From: Lyngbya aestuarii BL J
Lineage (GTDB): Bacteria; Cyanobacteriota; Cyanobacteriia; Cyanobacteriales; Microcoleaceae
NCBI RefSeq assembly: GCF_000478195.2
Contig: NZ_AUZM01000003.1
Coordinates: 62,001 to 126,000 of the forward strand
DNA length: 64,000 nucleotides
Reading direction: 5' to 3'
A program made the translations under genes and the position numbers. This document shows, piece by piece, positions 27,603 to 35,520 of the stretch (position 1 is the stretch's first letter; the number at the start of each line of letters is the position of its first letter). The notes beneath the pieces were generated by a model. The model was not told where the DNA came from and did not search any database. It was given only the letters and a program-made list of their open reading frames with translations.

Positions 27603-28205
27603 ATGAATCTTGACCTAAGTGCTATTCGACGGGGAAAACTGAAAGAACTCACTTATGCTTACCTTGCGGGTGCAGACTTATCGGGCGCAGACTTAAGCGA
27701 TGCCGATTTGTCTCAAGCCAATTTAACAGGTGCGAGTTTAACGGGAGCCAATTTACAAAGAGCAAAGTTACGCGCTAATTTACGGGGGGCTGACTTAACT
27801 GGTGCTAATTTAATTGAGGCTGACTTACGAAATGCTGATTTGAGGGGTGCGATTTTACTTGATGCGGATGTCCATAGAGCGAGTTTTGCTGGAGCCTTTT
27901 TAACGGGTGTCAGTTGTGGCGCCTTAGATCTAACAGGAGTCGATTTACGAGGGGCTGACTTGCGAGGAGTTAACCTGTGTCAAGCTGTTTTATTACAAGC
28001 AGACTTGAGAAATACTAATCTTTCTGGAGCCGATTTATCCCAAGCGGATCTAGAAGAAGCGAATCTCAGTGGTGCGGTTTTACGGGGAACCAACTTAGAA
28101 CGAGCGAACTTACTTTGTGCGATTGTCGAACAAACTCAATGGTTGGGAACCGTTTTGGATGGAGCCTGTTTAGAAGGAACACCTCTAGCCCTAAAACAGA
28201 GTTAG
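27603..28205 (+). CDS. Pentapeptide-repeat protein
   Basis: 200 residues, almost wholly A(D/N)LxG/X repeats from residue 20 to the end (AGADLSGADLSDADLSQANL and on). About 32 pentapeptides are enough for a complete beta-helix of some eight coils. One Cys-containing irregular coil (FLTGVSCGALDLTGVDLRG) interrupts the middle. There is no signal peptide. The N-terminal MNLDLSAIRRGKLKELTYAY is short and helical. Function is unknown; the gene stands alone just upstream of a decayed region. A DNA-gyrase-protecting role as in Qnr proteins is a possibility only by fold. Confidence 0.9.
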   Translation: MNLDLSAIRRGKLKELTYAYLAGADLSGADLSDADLSQANLTGASLTGANLQRAKLRANLRGADLTGANLIEADLRNADLRGAILLDADVHRASFAGAFLTGVSCGALDLTGVDLRGADLRGVNLCQAVLLQADLRNTNLSGADLSQADLEEANLSGAVLRGTNLERANLLCAIVEQTQWLGTVLDGACLEGTPLALKQS

Positions 28206-28515
28206 GGATATCCCAAAATATTAGTGAATTTGACGATAACAGGCAAACTCCATTGTAAATGTTGCGATTCCCGATGTTAGCGATTAGCAATTGCAGTTAA
28301 TTAGAATAGCCAAACATCTTCACTAACTGTACTTCAGCTTGAATAATCGCGCTCCCCAAATTGAGGCGCGTGATCACAATAATAATCCCCGACGGGCAGA
28401 CAAATCGCCCTGAAGCAGTTCGGCATCAATTAAACCCTCAGCTTGGGGAAGATTGTTATTCAATCCCATTGGGTCGTAACCTTCTTCCATACCTTTTGTT
28501 TACAAACAGTCTCTT

Positions 28516-29000
28516 AATCGATCTTATTACGAAGTTTAGTTACAAGAGTACATCCAGAAATCCTAGAGCAGCGACCGCTCTCTGTTAGTGTCATTGATAA
28601 TGATATTTGGAAGCGCCGCTTTGAAGAAATCAACAACTTTGAGAAGCATCTGGTTAATAATGGAACGATCATCCTCAAGTTTTTTCTCAATGTATCTAAA
28701 GAGGAGCAAAAAGAACGTTTTTTTGTCCTAACCATAGCGCGTAGCGCTATAAATGATGCGAAAGCGCGTAGTTTTTGGGATGACTATATGAGTGTCTATG
28801 AAGATATGTTCAATCACACCAGTACAAAATATGCTCCTTGGTACATTATCCCCGCCGATCACAAATGGTTTACTCGTCTAGTTGTGGCGGGCATCATTTA
28901 CACGCAGTTAAAGGAACTGAATCTCAAATATCCAAAGGTCAGCAAAGAGCAACATCAGGAACTTTTAAATGCGAAGGAAATTCTGGAGAGCCAGAAATAA
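28516..29000 (+). pseudogene. Polyphosphate kinase 2 remnant
   Basis: Homology starts abruptly at NRSYYE (28516), then the frame slips by what looks like a 4-nt deletion. From LVTRVHPEILEQ (about 28537) it is continuous to the TAA at 28998-29000: FWDDYMSVYEDMFNHTSTKYAPWYIIPADHKWFTRL is classic PPK2, given here to identify it in pieces (APWYIIPADHKWFTRL). The Walker A half of the enzyme is absent. Where family members have roughly RIDxPxKNWKFS, this copy reads FVLTIARSAINDAKARS, encoded by a palindromic element at 28734-28750 that keeps the frame. The gene cannot make an active kinase. PPK2 enzymes move phosphate between polyphosphate and nucleotides. Confidence 0.85.
28734..28750. repeat. Palindromic element inside the PPK2 remnant
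   Basis: ATAGCGC-GTA-GCGCTAT, perfect 7-bp arms, followed by a second GCGAAAGCGC palindrome. It resembles the hairpins at 8445-8460 and 60846-60862. Confidence 0.7.
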
Positions 29001-29126
29001 GGATGAGAATTAGTTAATTTTGGCGATCGCCATATTCCTGTTTTTTCCTCTCCTCAAATTCTAACCGATTCGTTTCAAGATAAATTAGGGGTCGAGAGAG
29101 AAGTCACCTTCTCCCCCTCCCATTCA

Positions 29127-29160
29127 AAACCGTGCATGAGACTTTTACCTCACACGGCTC
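29127..29160 (-). other. Group II intron domain V
   Basis: 34-nt hairpin: GAGCCGTGTGAGG, loop and GTCTCATGCACGGTTT, with the catalytic AGC triad in the lower stem. This is the most conserved part of the ribozyme core. Confidence 0.93.
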
Positions 29161-29168
29161 CTAGTCTG

Positions 29169-30911
29169 TTAACCCTTTTTATGGGTACAATCATCCCGGT
29201 TTAGATTTCCGTCTTGTTGGGTTTTGGAATCGTGACAGTGACGGTGTAAGGCTTGAAGATTTTTGTAAATATCTTTTCCGCCCCTAGATTGAGGTATAAT
29301 ATGGTCTGTCTCAATCAGGTCATTAATTGTGAAGAATTGTCCACAGTATGTACATCGTCCTTTTTGACGTTTGATGAGTTTGGTTACGCGGTTTGGTATC
29401 CCTGTGTAGCCGTTGCTCATCCGTTTACTCCAGTATGTCCAATCGCCGTCATAAGGTGATTTCTCCCTTTTGACTTTGATGTGTCTCTTGATGGGGGTTT
29501 CTATGTGGTTTATCAGTCGAAACCCTTCTTTAGTTTGGAACGTCCATTTTCCATTGACTCCATATCTGTAATAGTTTTTAAGTTTGTTGTAGGACGCTTT
29601 ACCACATCGAGAGGCTGTCCATGCCCTTAAAGCATTCCATATCATATGGTCAAGTTTGGAGAAGACATTTTTACTGACTACTTTAGAGAAGTAGTTGCTC
29701 CATCCTTTGATGACCGGGTTGAGTTGCTTAACCAAGGCACTTTGGGGTGCTGTGCGGTGGGTCTTGATGACCTTTTTGCAGTTGTCGTAGTGACTCTTGA
29801 TTGCCTTTTGAGATGGTTTGATGTTTAGTTGGTATGGTTTTTTTCCCCCGGCTTGTCCGGCATTGATTCCCTTGTGAATACTTAAAGGATAATGTCGGAT
29901 ATTAAAGCCTAAGAAGTCAAACCCCGGTTTTTCCCCATTCCATTCGTACAAGGTGTTACACAGCCTCGTTTTTTCAGGTTTGAGGGTTAATCCAACAGGT
30001 TTTAACCATTCTTTAATCAGGTCTTGGGCTTCTAGTATGACTTCAGGGTTATTTGCTATAACTACGAAGTCATCGGCATATCGAATGATTTTCGGGCGGT
30101 ATTTTTGTATCTGTTTTCCATCAACCATGATACTTTGTGGGAAATGGTTGACAACCGTATTTAACATTCCATGTAAAGCAATGTTGGCAAGGAGTGGGCT
30201 AATAACCCCACCTTGTGGTGTTCCTGTTTTTGTTGCTTCAAATACGCCATTGTCCAATACTCCAGCTTTAAGCCATTGTTTGATACTCCGTTTATACACA
30301 GAGGGACAATCTAGTTTGGACAGGAGGTGATCATGGTTAATTTGGTCGAAACATTTGGCAATGTCTGCATCTAGAACGTATTGAGGTTTTATCAATGCTT
30401 TCTTAAAGATTGCATCAATAGCGTCATGGGCTGAACGTCCGGGTCGAAACCCGTAAGATTCGGCTTCAAACTGTGCTTCCCAATAGGGTTCTAATCCCAA
30501 TTTAACCAAGGCTTGCAAGGCTCTATCGTGCAGAGTAGGGATACCTAGAGGGCGTTTTTCGTCTCTGCCTGGTTTTGGTATCCATATTCGACGTAGGCTT
30601 TTGGCTTTTTGTCGTTGCTTCAGCTTGTCTACCAGGTGAATCCGGTCTTTGGGGCTTAGGTTTTTGATTCCATCAACCCCTGCGGTTCGCTTACCCTGGT
30701 TATCTTGACTTACTTTGCGTACTGCTAAGAGTCTTGCAAAATAGGACTTGTTGAGTAAACGTTGAAGTCGTCTAGCTTTTGCTTTCTGTCCCGATTTGAC
30801 TGCTTGATAAATTGACTTTTGCAACTTGAATACTTTGCGTTGGATTTTACCCCATGGCATTGTGTTCCATGCGTTGTTCGTAGTCTTTAAACTCGCTATC
30901 GCCGTTTTCAT
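29169..30911 (-). CDS. ltrA: Group II intron reverse transcriptase/maturase with HNH endonuclease
   Basis: 580 residues encoded in intron domain IV. RT blocks include LGIPTLHDRALQALVKLGLEP, ESYGFRPGRSAHDAI, GTPQGGVISPLLANI and the catalytic IIRYADDFVVIA. A maturase (X) domain with WSNYFSKVV follows. The C-terminal HNH endonuclease has CTYCGQ...DHIIPQSRGG...LHRHCHDSK with its two zinc-type CxxC-like pairs. It would splice the intron, nick target DNA and prime reverse transcription. All key residues appear intact and no frameshift is visible, so the element may still be mobile. It lies just 26 nt before domain V. Confidence 0.95.
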   Translation of the reverse strand: MKTAIASLKTTNNAWNTMPWGKIQRKVFKLQKSIYQAVKSGQKAKARRLQRLLNKSYFARLLAVRKVSQDNQGKRTAGVDGIKNLSPKDRIHLVDKLKQRQKAKSLRRIWIPKPGRDEKRPLGIPTLHDRALQALVKLGLEPYWEAQFEAESYGFRPGRSAHDAIDAIFKKALIKPQYVLDADIAKCFDQINHDHLLSKLDCPSVYKRSIKQWLKAGVLDNGVFEATKTGTPQGGVISPLLANIALHGMLNTVVNHFPQSIMVDGKQIQKYRPKIIRYADDFVVIANNPEVILEAQDLIKEWLKPVGLTLKPEKTRLCNTLYEWNGEKPGFDFLGFNIRHYPLSIHKGINAGQAGGKKPYQLNIKPSQKAIKSHYDNCKKVIKTHRTAPQSALVKQLNPVIKGWSNYFSKVVSKNVFSKLDHMIWNALRAWTASRCGKASYNKLKNYYRYGVNGKWTFQTKEGFRLINHIETPIKRHIKVKREKSPYDGDWTYWSKRMSNGYTGIPNRVTKLIKRQKGRCTYCGQFFTINDLIETDHIIPQSRGGKDIYKNLQALHRHCHDSKTQQDGNLNRDDCTHKKG

Positions 30912-31623
30912 TGCTAATGACCACTTTATCGTTTAATCAGACCGAAGTACGTCTGCTTATCCATATCCATTACAGATAGGCATTTGCTTCTTACTCCATC
31001 TCATCCGCATAGCCCTTGCGCTTAGACTTATTACTTATCAAGTTATCGACCAATAACTTGATAGCAACTATGGGGTTACTTCGTTTCGTTGCAAAGGGTG
31101 TTTCTGATTTAGGTTCATCCTATCCCCGGTGGTACTTTTGAGAGTCGATGTAGGTAATATAGTTAAGTCCCTACCTTTCCCATTGTTCGTTTTGAACGCA
31201 GCCTATCAACTGAGTTTGGCTACTTACTTTTTATCGGGGTTCAGGACAGATGTTCAGCAAAATGCTTAACCATGTCAGATTGTCAGTGGTCACGGTGTTG
31301 AGGGTCAGTTCCCTCTCAGTGCCTTGCCAAGCCCGCTTTAATCCTAGAATTGTCAGTTCTAAAACTAGGGCTGCATTAGACGTTGGGCTTCGGGTTTTTA
31401 TCCCGTTGACTCTGCCCATCCCTTACCTCGGAATATTGATGTTCCTTGGGACTTTGTAACAATTATCAGGAAGATTTATTTCCTGCTAGGCTTACGTTTT
31501 TTTGAGCATTTCAGCCCTAACTTTTACCTAAACGAATCGCACGGCTATCTCAATTATAAGTAATTTTAGGAACTGAATGATAGTATAAAGGTTGCCTAAC
31601 ATTATGTCTTAACATTTGCCGAT

Positions 31624-33768
31624 ATGCCTCTAAGTTGGAATGAGATTAAGCAAAGGGCGATCACCTTTTCTAAGGAATGGGAAACTGAAACTTCAGAGAA
31701 GTCAGAGTCGCAATCATTCTGGAATGACTTTTTTAATGTGTTTGGCATTTCACGGCGGCGGGTGGGGAGTTTTGAGCTACCAATTAAAAAGGCAGACAAT
31801 CAGCAAGGGTTTATTGATTTGCTGTGGAAGGGGACGATTTTGGTGGAGCATAAGTCTAGGGGTAAGGACTTAGATAAGGCTACACAACAAGCAAAAGATT
31901 ATTTTCCAAATTTAAAGGAGCATGAATTACCGAAATATATTTTGGTTTCGGATTTTCATAAATTCAGGCTTTATGATTTAGATACGAACGAAACCAAAGA
32001 GTTTGAGCTAAAGGATTTTGTAAATCATGTGCATCTATTCGGCTTTATGGCGGGATATGAAAAACGGGTTTATAAGGATGAAGATCCTGTCAATATTAAA
32101 GCGGCGGAATTGATGGGAGAACTGCACGATCGCCTCAAAGAAATTGGCTATATAGGGCATGATTTAGAAGTGTATCTGGTGCGGCTATTGTTCTGTATGT
32201 TTGCTGATGATACGGCCATTTTTAATAAGGGAATTTTCTGGGAATATATCGATTTGCATACGAAGGAAGATGGCAGTGATTTGGCGATGCACATTGCTTC
32301 AATTTTCCATGTTTTGAATACGCCGAATGAGCGACGCTTAAGGAATTTAGATGAGAATTTGGTGCAGTTTCCCTATGTGAATGGGAAGTTATTTGAGGAG
32401 ACTGTACAACCTGCGGCGTTTGATAAGCAGATGCGTGAAATATTGTTAAAGGCTTGTGCATTTGATTGGGGTAAGATTTCTCCTGCGATTTTTGGGTCGA
32501 TGTTTCAGGCGGTAATGAATCAGACGGAACGGCGCAATTTAGGGGCGCATTACACTTCTGAAAAGAATATCCAAAAATTGATTAAGCCGCTTTTTTTGGA
32601 TGATTTGTATGCTGATTTTGAGAAGGGAAAAAGTAGCAAGGGAAAACTAGAAACATTACATAAAAAGATTGCCAATTTATATTTCCTTGATCCTGCTTGT
32701 GGTTGTGGTAATTTCTTGATTATTACCTATCGGGAATTGCGATATTTAGAGATTTTGATTTTGTTGGAGTTGAATAAAAATGGGCAATTAGTGACGGATA
32801 TTAGCTCGATTATTCAAGTCGATGTGGATCAGTTTGCAGGGATTGAATATAATGAGTTTGCGGTGCGGGTGGCTGAGGTGGCGATGTGGTTGATTGATCA
32901 TCAGATGAATGTGAAGGTGAGTAATGAGTTTGGGCAGTATTTTGTGCGTTTGCCTTTGAAGAAATCCGCGAAGATTGTGCATGGTAATTCGTTGCGAATT
33001 GATTGGGAGTCGATTGTTGCAAAAGAGAAGTTAAATTTTATTTTGGGTAATCCTCCATTTGTCGGTTCTAAAATGATGAATGAAACACAAAGGAATGATC
33101 TTCTTGGTGTATTTAACGAGCCTAAAGGTGCTGGAGTTATGGATTATGTCTCAGCTTGGTATATCAAAGCAGCAGAACTCATTCAAAATTCAAACATCCA
33201 AGTAGCTTTTGTTAGTACAAACTCAATTTCTCAAGGTGAGCAAGTTGGTATTTTGTGGAATATTCTCTTTAATAAGTACAAAATTAAAATTCATTTTGCT
33301 CATAGAACTTTTAAGTGGGCCAACGAAGCCAGAAAAAATGCTGCTGTATATTGCGTCATTATTGGGTTTGCAAACTTTGATATTTTAGAGAAACGTATTT
33401 TTGAGTATGAAGATATAAAGGGTGAACCGCTAGAAATAAAGGCAAAAAATATTAATCCTTACTTAGTCAATGGGACAGACACAACAATTCAAAGAAGACG
33501 AAAGCCATTATCTAATATCCCATCAATAGGTATTGGCAATAAACCAATTGATGGTGGCAACTATCTATTTACAACTCCAGAAAAAGGAGAATTTATTAAA
33601 ATAGAACCAAAATCTGCTAAATGGTTTAGAAAATGGGTAGGATCTGATGAATTTATTAATAATCGTGAGAGATGGTGTTTATGGTTGGGAGATTGCCCAC
33701 CTAATGAATTAAAACAGATGCCCCAAGCCTTAAAGAGGGTTGAAGCAGTTAAAAAAGTAAGATTATAA
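31624..33768 (+). CDS. MmeI-like type IIL/IIG restriction-modification enzyme, N-terminal part
   Basis: 714 residues ending at an in-frame TAA. The N-terminal nuclease has the D-x9-ExK arrangement (FIDLLWKGTILVEHKSRG) as in MmeI. A helical spacer follows, then the gamma-class adenine methyltransferase with RRNLGAHYTSE, motif I FLDPACGCGNFLI and motif IV LGNPPFVGSKMM. A single polypeptide of this family both methylates one strand and cuts about 20 bp away. The target recognition domain begins near the C-terminus (PLSNIPSIGIGNKPIDGGNYL) and is cut by the stop. The remaining frame continues at 33769-34374. It lies beside the group II intron, in a region of mixed codon use that suggests transfer. 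Confidence 0.9.
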   Translation: MPLSWNEIKQRAITFSKEWETETSEKSESQSFWNDFFNVFGISRRRVGSFELPIKKADNQQGFIDLLWKGTILVEHKSRGKDLDKATQQAKDYFPNLKEHELPKYILVSDFHKFRLYDLDTNETKEFELKDFVNHVHLFGFMAGYEKRVYKDEDPVNIKAAELMGELHDRLKEIGYIGHDLEVYLVRLLFCMFADDTAIFNKGIFWEYIDLHTKEDGSDLAMHIASIFHVLNTPNERRLRNLDENLVQFPYVNGKLFEETVQPAAFDKQMREILLKACAFDWGKISPAIFGSMFQAVMNQTERRNLGAHYTSEKNIQKLIKPLFLDDLYADFEKGKSSKGKLETLHKKIANLYFLDPACGCGNFLIITYRELRYLEILILLELNKNGQLVTDISSIIQVDVDQFAGIEYNEFAVRVAEVAMWLIDHQMNVKVSNEFGQYFVRLPLKKSAKIVHGNSLRIDWESIVAKEKLNFILGNPPFVGSKMMNETQRNDLLGVFNEPKGAGVMDYVSAWYIKAAELIQNSNIQVAFVSTNSISQGEQVGILWNILFNKYKIKIHFAHRTFKWANEARKNAAVYCVIIGFANFDILEKRIFEYEDIKGEPLEIKAKNINPYLVNGTDTTIQRRRKPLSNIPSIGIGNKPIDGGNYLFTTPEKGEFIKIEPKSAKWFRKWVGSDEFINNRERWCLWLGDCPPNELKQMPQALKRVEAVKKVRL

Positions 33769-34374
33769 AGTAAAAGTATTCCTACTCAGAAACTAGCACA
33801 AACTCCAACTCGTTTTCATGTGGAAAATATGCCTTCAACAGACTATTTACTTGTACCAAGTGTCTCATCTGAAAACCGAAACTATATCCCTCTTGGGTTT
33901 ATGCCGCAAGAAGTTATTACAAGTAATCTATGTCTAATTATTTCTGAAGCCACACTTTATCACTTTGGTGTTCTCACTTCAGAAATGCACATGACTTGGG
34001 TTAGGTATGTCTGTGGACGATTAAAAAGCGATTATCGCTATTCCAAAGATATTGTTTACAACAACTATCCATTCCCTGAAACTGCAAACGACAAACAAAA
34101 GAAAAAAGTTGAAACTGCCGCACAAAAAGTATTAGACACAAGGGCAAAATATCCTGATAGCAGCCTCGCCGCTCTTTACGATCCTCTCACCATGCCGCCC
34201 GACTTGGTAAAAGCCCATCAAGCCCTAGACAAAGCTGTAGACCTTTGCTATCGTCCCCAGCCCTTCGTTAGCGAACTAAATCGCATTGAGTATTTATTTA
34301 GCCTCTATGAAGCCCTAAGTGCGCCATTGCTCAAAGTCGAGAAAAAAAAGCGAAGTAAGAAAAAAGATAGTTAA
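33769..34374 (+). pseudogene. MmeI-like enzyme, C-terminal part after in-frame stop
   Basis: Directly in frame with the preceding gene after its TAA (33766-33768). Translation through the stop gives RL-stop-SKSIPTQKLAQTPTRF, then VENMPSTDYLLVPSVSSENRNY, matching the order of the family. A 184-codon frame from the ATG at 33820 holds the rest of the target-recognition region and the helical tail (YVCGRLKSDYRYSKDIVYNNYPFP). Full length would be about 916 residues. A single base change (for example CAA to TAA) is the simplest explanation. Separate expression of this half as a subunit is possible but unproven, and no clear ribosome site precedes the ATG. Confidence 0.85.
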
Positions 34375-34489
34375 TAAATTGGATGATGTTCAGAAATAGG
34401 AACAACAATCCTTTAGCTGAGACTAACTCATGCTTCTTTCTGATGTCTCTTTCTGCTGGATCAGCATCATTTTTAGTGCTTAACTGAGA

Positions 34490-34534
34490 GTAACGCACAA
34501 ACAATTAGCATTCAGTAACGTTTGGGTGCGTTAC
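34490..34534. repeat. GTAACGCAC/GTGCGTTAC inverted repeat
   Basis: Perfect 9-bp arms (34490-34498, 34526-34534). The second arm continues into CATTGTATTAACAAACCCTAC, written in part as AACAAACCCTAC, which resembles a widespread cyanobacterial repeat of the type GGTGCGTTACG...CCCTAC. This is a degraded copy. Confidence 0.55.
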
Positions 34535-34934
34535 ATTGTATTAACAAACCCTACAAAATCGGCGACTCAGGGGAGTAATGATTGCGATCGCTATTATTGT
34601 GAGTCGTGATTTTTAGGCGGTCGCCTCAATTATCTATCTACTAAAGGCTTTGCGGTATGCGATCGCGGGGGTCGATATCCTCCTGTTTATTAACGTGCAT
34701 TCGTTTGAGTTGTCCGAGTGAGTTCTAGGTTTAGCGTTGAAGGTCGAATGGTCTGTACAATTAACTCGGAGGGAGTCGATTCGCCCCCGAGCAGACATTC
34801 TGTTTCCTACATGAGCTTTTTTGCACTACATATATACTACATTTGTCCCAGTTCTGATTCCGGATTCTGAATAAAAACCCAATTGTTCGGGGCTGGCAGC
34901 CTCGGGCTTGAGGTTAGTGTTTTTTTAAATTAAA

Positions 34935-35223
34935 TCTCCGTAGAAATACTGAGTCTCCACAACAGTATCTAGGGATTTTTAGTTTTTTTATTTACTAATT
35001 ATTGATGTAATCCGAGAAACTACTGACTGATTTTTATTTCGAGTTGTAGCAAATTACTTTTCCACCAGTCAGTAATTTCACTGAAAATATATTGATTAAA
35101 TATTCAAAAGTTATATTCTGGTATTTTTACGGAGACTTTGATTTCATTTTTTATCCGAATAAATACGTAGATTTTGTTTTTAGCTAGGCATAAATTATCT
35201 CCATATTCATCTCCGTGTATTTG
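34935..35223. promoter_or_regulatory. Repeated TCTCCGTANAAATAC motif upstream of the subtilase
   Basis: TCTCCGTAGAAATAC on the plus strand (34935-34949), TCTCCGTAAAAATAC on the minus strand (35121-35135) and TCTCCGTGTATTTG near 35210. A palindromic relative sits at 46894-46907. Two copies in opposite orientation differ at one base in 15, unlikely by chance in 300 bp. A regulator site is inferred. Confidence 0.5.
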
Positions 35224-35520
35224 TTTTCACTCTCTTTTTTTTACTTTAATAGATCACTAAAGTTCAGTGGGATAACCGATGACAGACCCTAGAGTGAACT
35301 GCAATAATTTAATTATGAAAGGTTAAAAAAGATACGGCAAGCTAATCACTCTATCTTTACAAAAACCTTTGATATTTACGGACAACATTAAAAATTGCTG
35401 TAAACCTAACAAGTTAATCAAACCAATCTAAATCAACCATAAAAGGCTACAGATTAACTCATTTTTTCATATTAATTACTCAAACAAATTTACAAAAAGC
35501 AAGCCCAGGAGATCGTCGTC

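Larger units (their letters stand above)
29084..31542 (-). mobile_element. Group II intron, complete
   Basis: About 2.46 kb on the minus strand. The 5' end is GTGCG at 31542-31538, and the 3' end falls near CCCCTAAT (29084-29091), just after the domain VI stem and branch region. Domain V at 29127-29160 and an RT-HNH maturase gene are inside. The 5' exon ends GAGATAGCC and the 3' exon begins TTATCTTGAAACG. After splicing, neither exon gives a long reading frame, so the target was a non-coding or already decayed site. The type is bacterial class B/chloroplast-like judging from domain V (GAGCCGTGTGAGG). The 3' boundary is uncertain by 1-2 nt. Confidence 0.9.
34375..35520. other. 1.1-kb non-coding region upstream of the subtilase
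   Basis: Holds an inverted repeat at 34490-34534, two HIP1 octamers, a GC-rich hairpin near 34767-34793 (CTCGG-A-GGG/CCC-CCGAG), and four copies of a TCTCCGTA-type motif nearer the gene. The last 300 bp are strongly AT-rich. No RNA gene or convincing coding frame was seen. Confidence 0.5.

Noticed and set aside
28361-28588. 75-codon frame overlapping the PPK2 remnant
   Set aside because: It runs out of frame with the PPK2 homology and shows no features of its own.
31250-31459. Frames within 30912-31542
   Set aside because: This is the non-coding ribozyme domain I-IV part of the group II intron.
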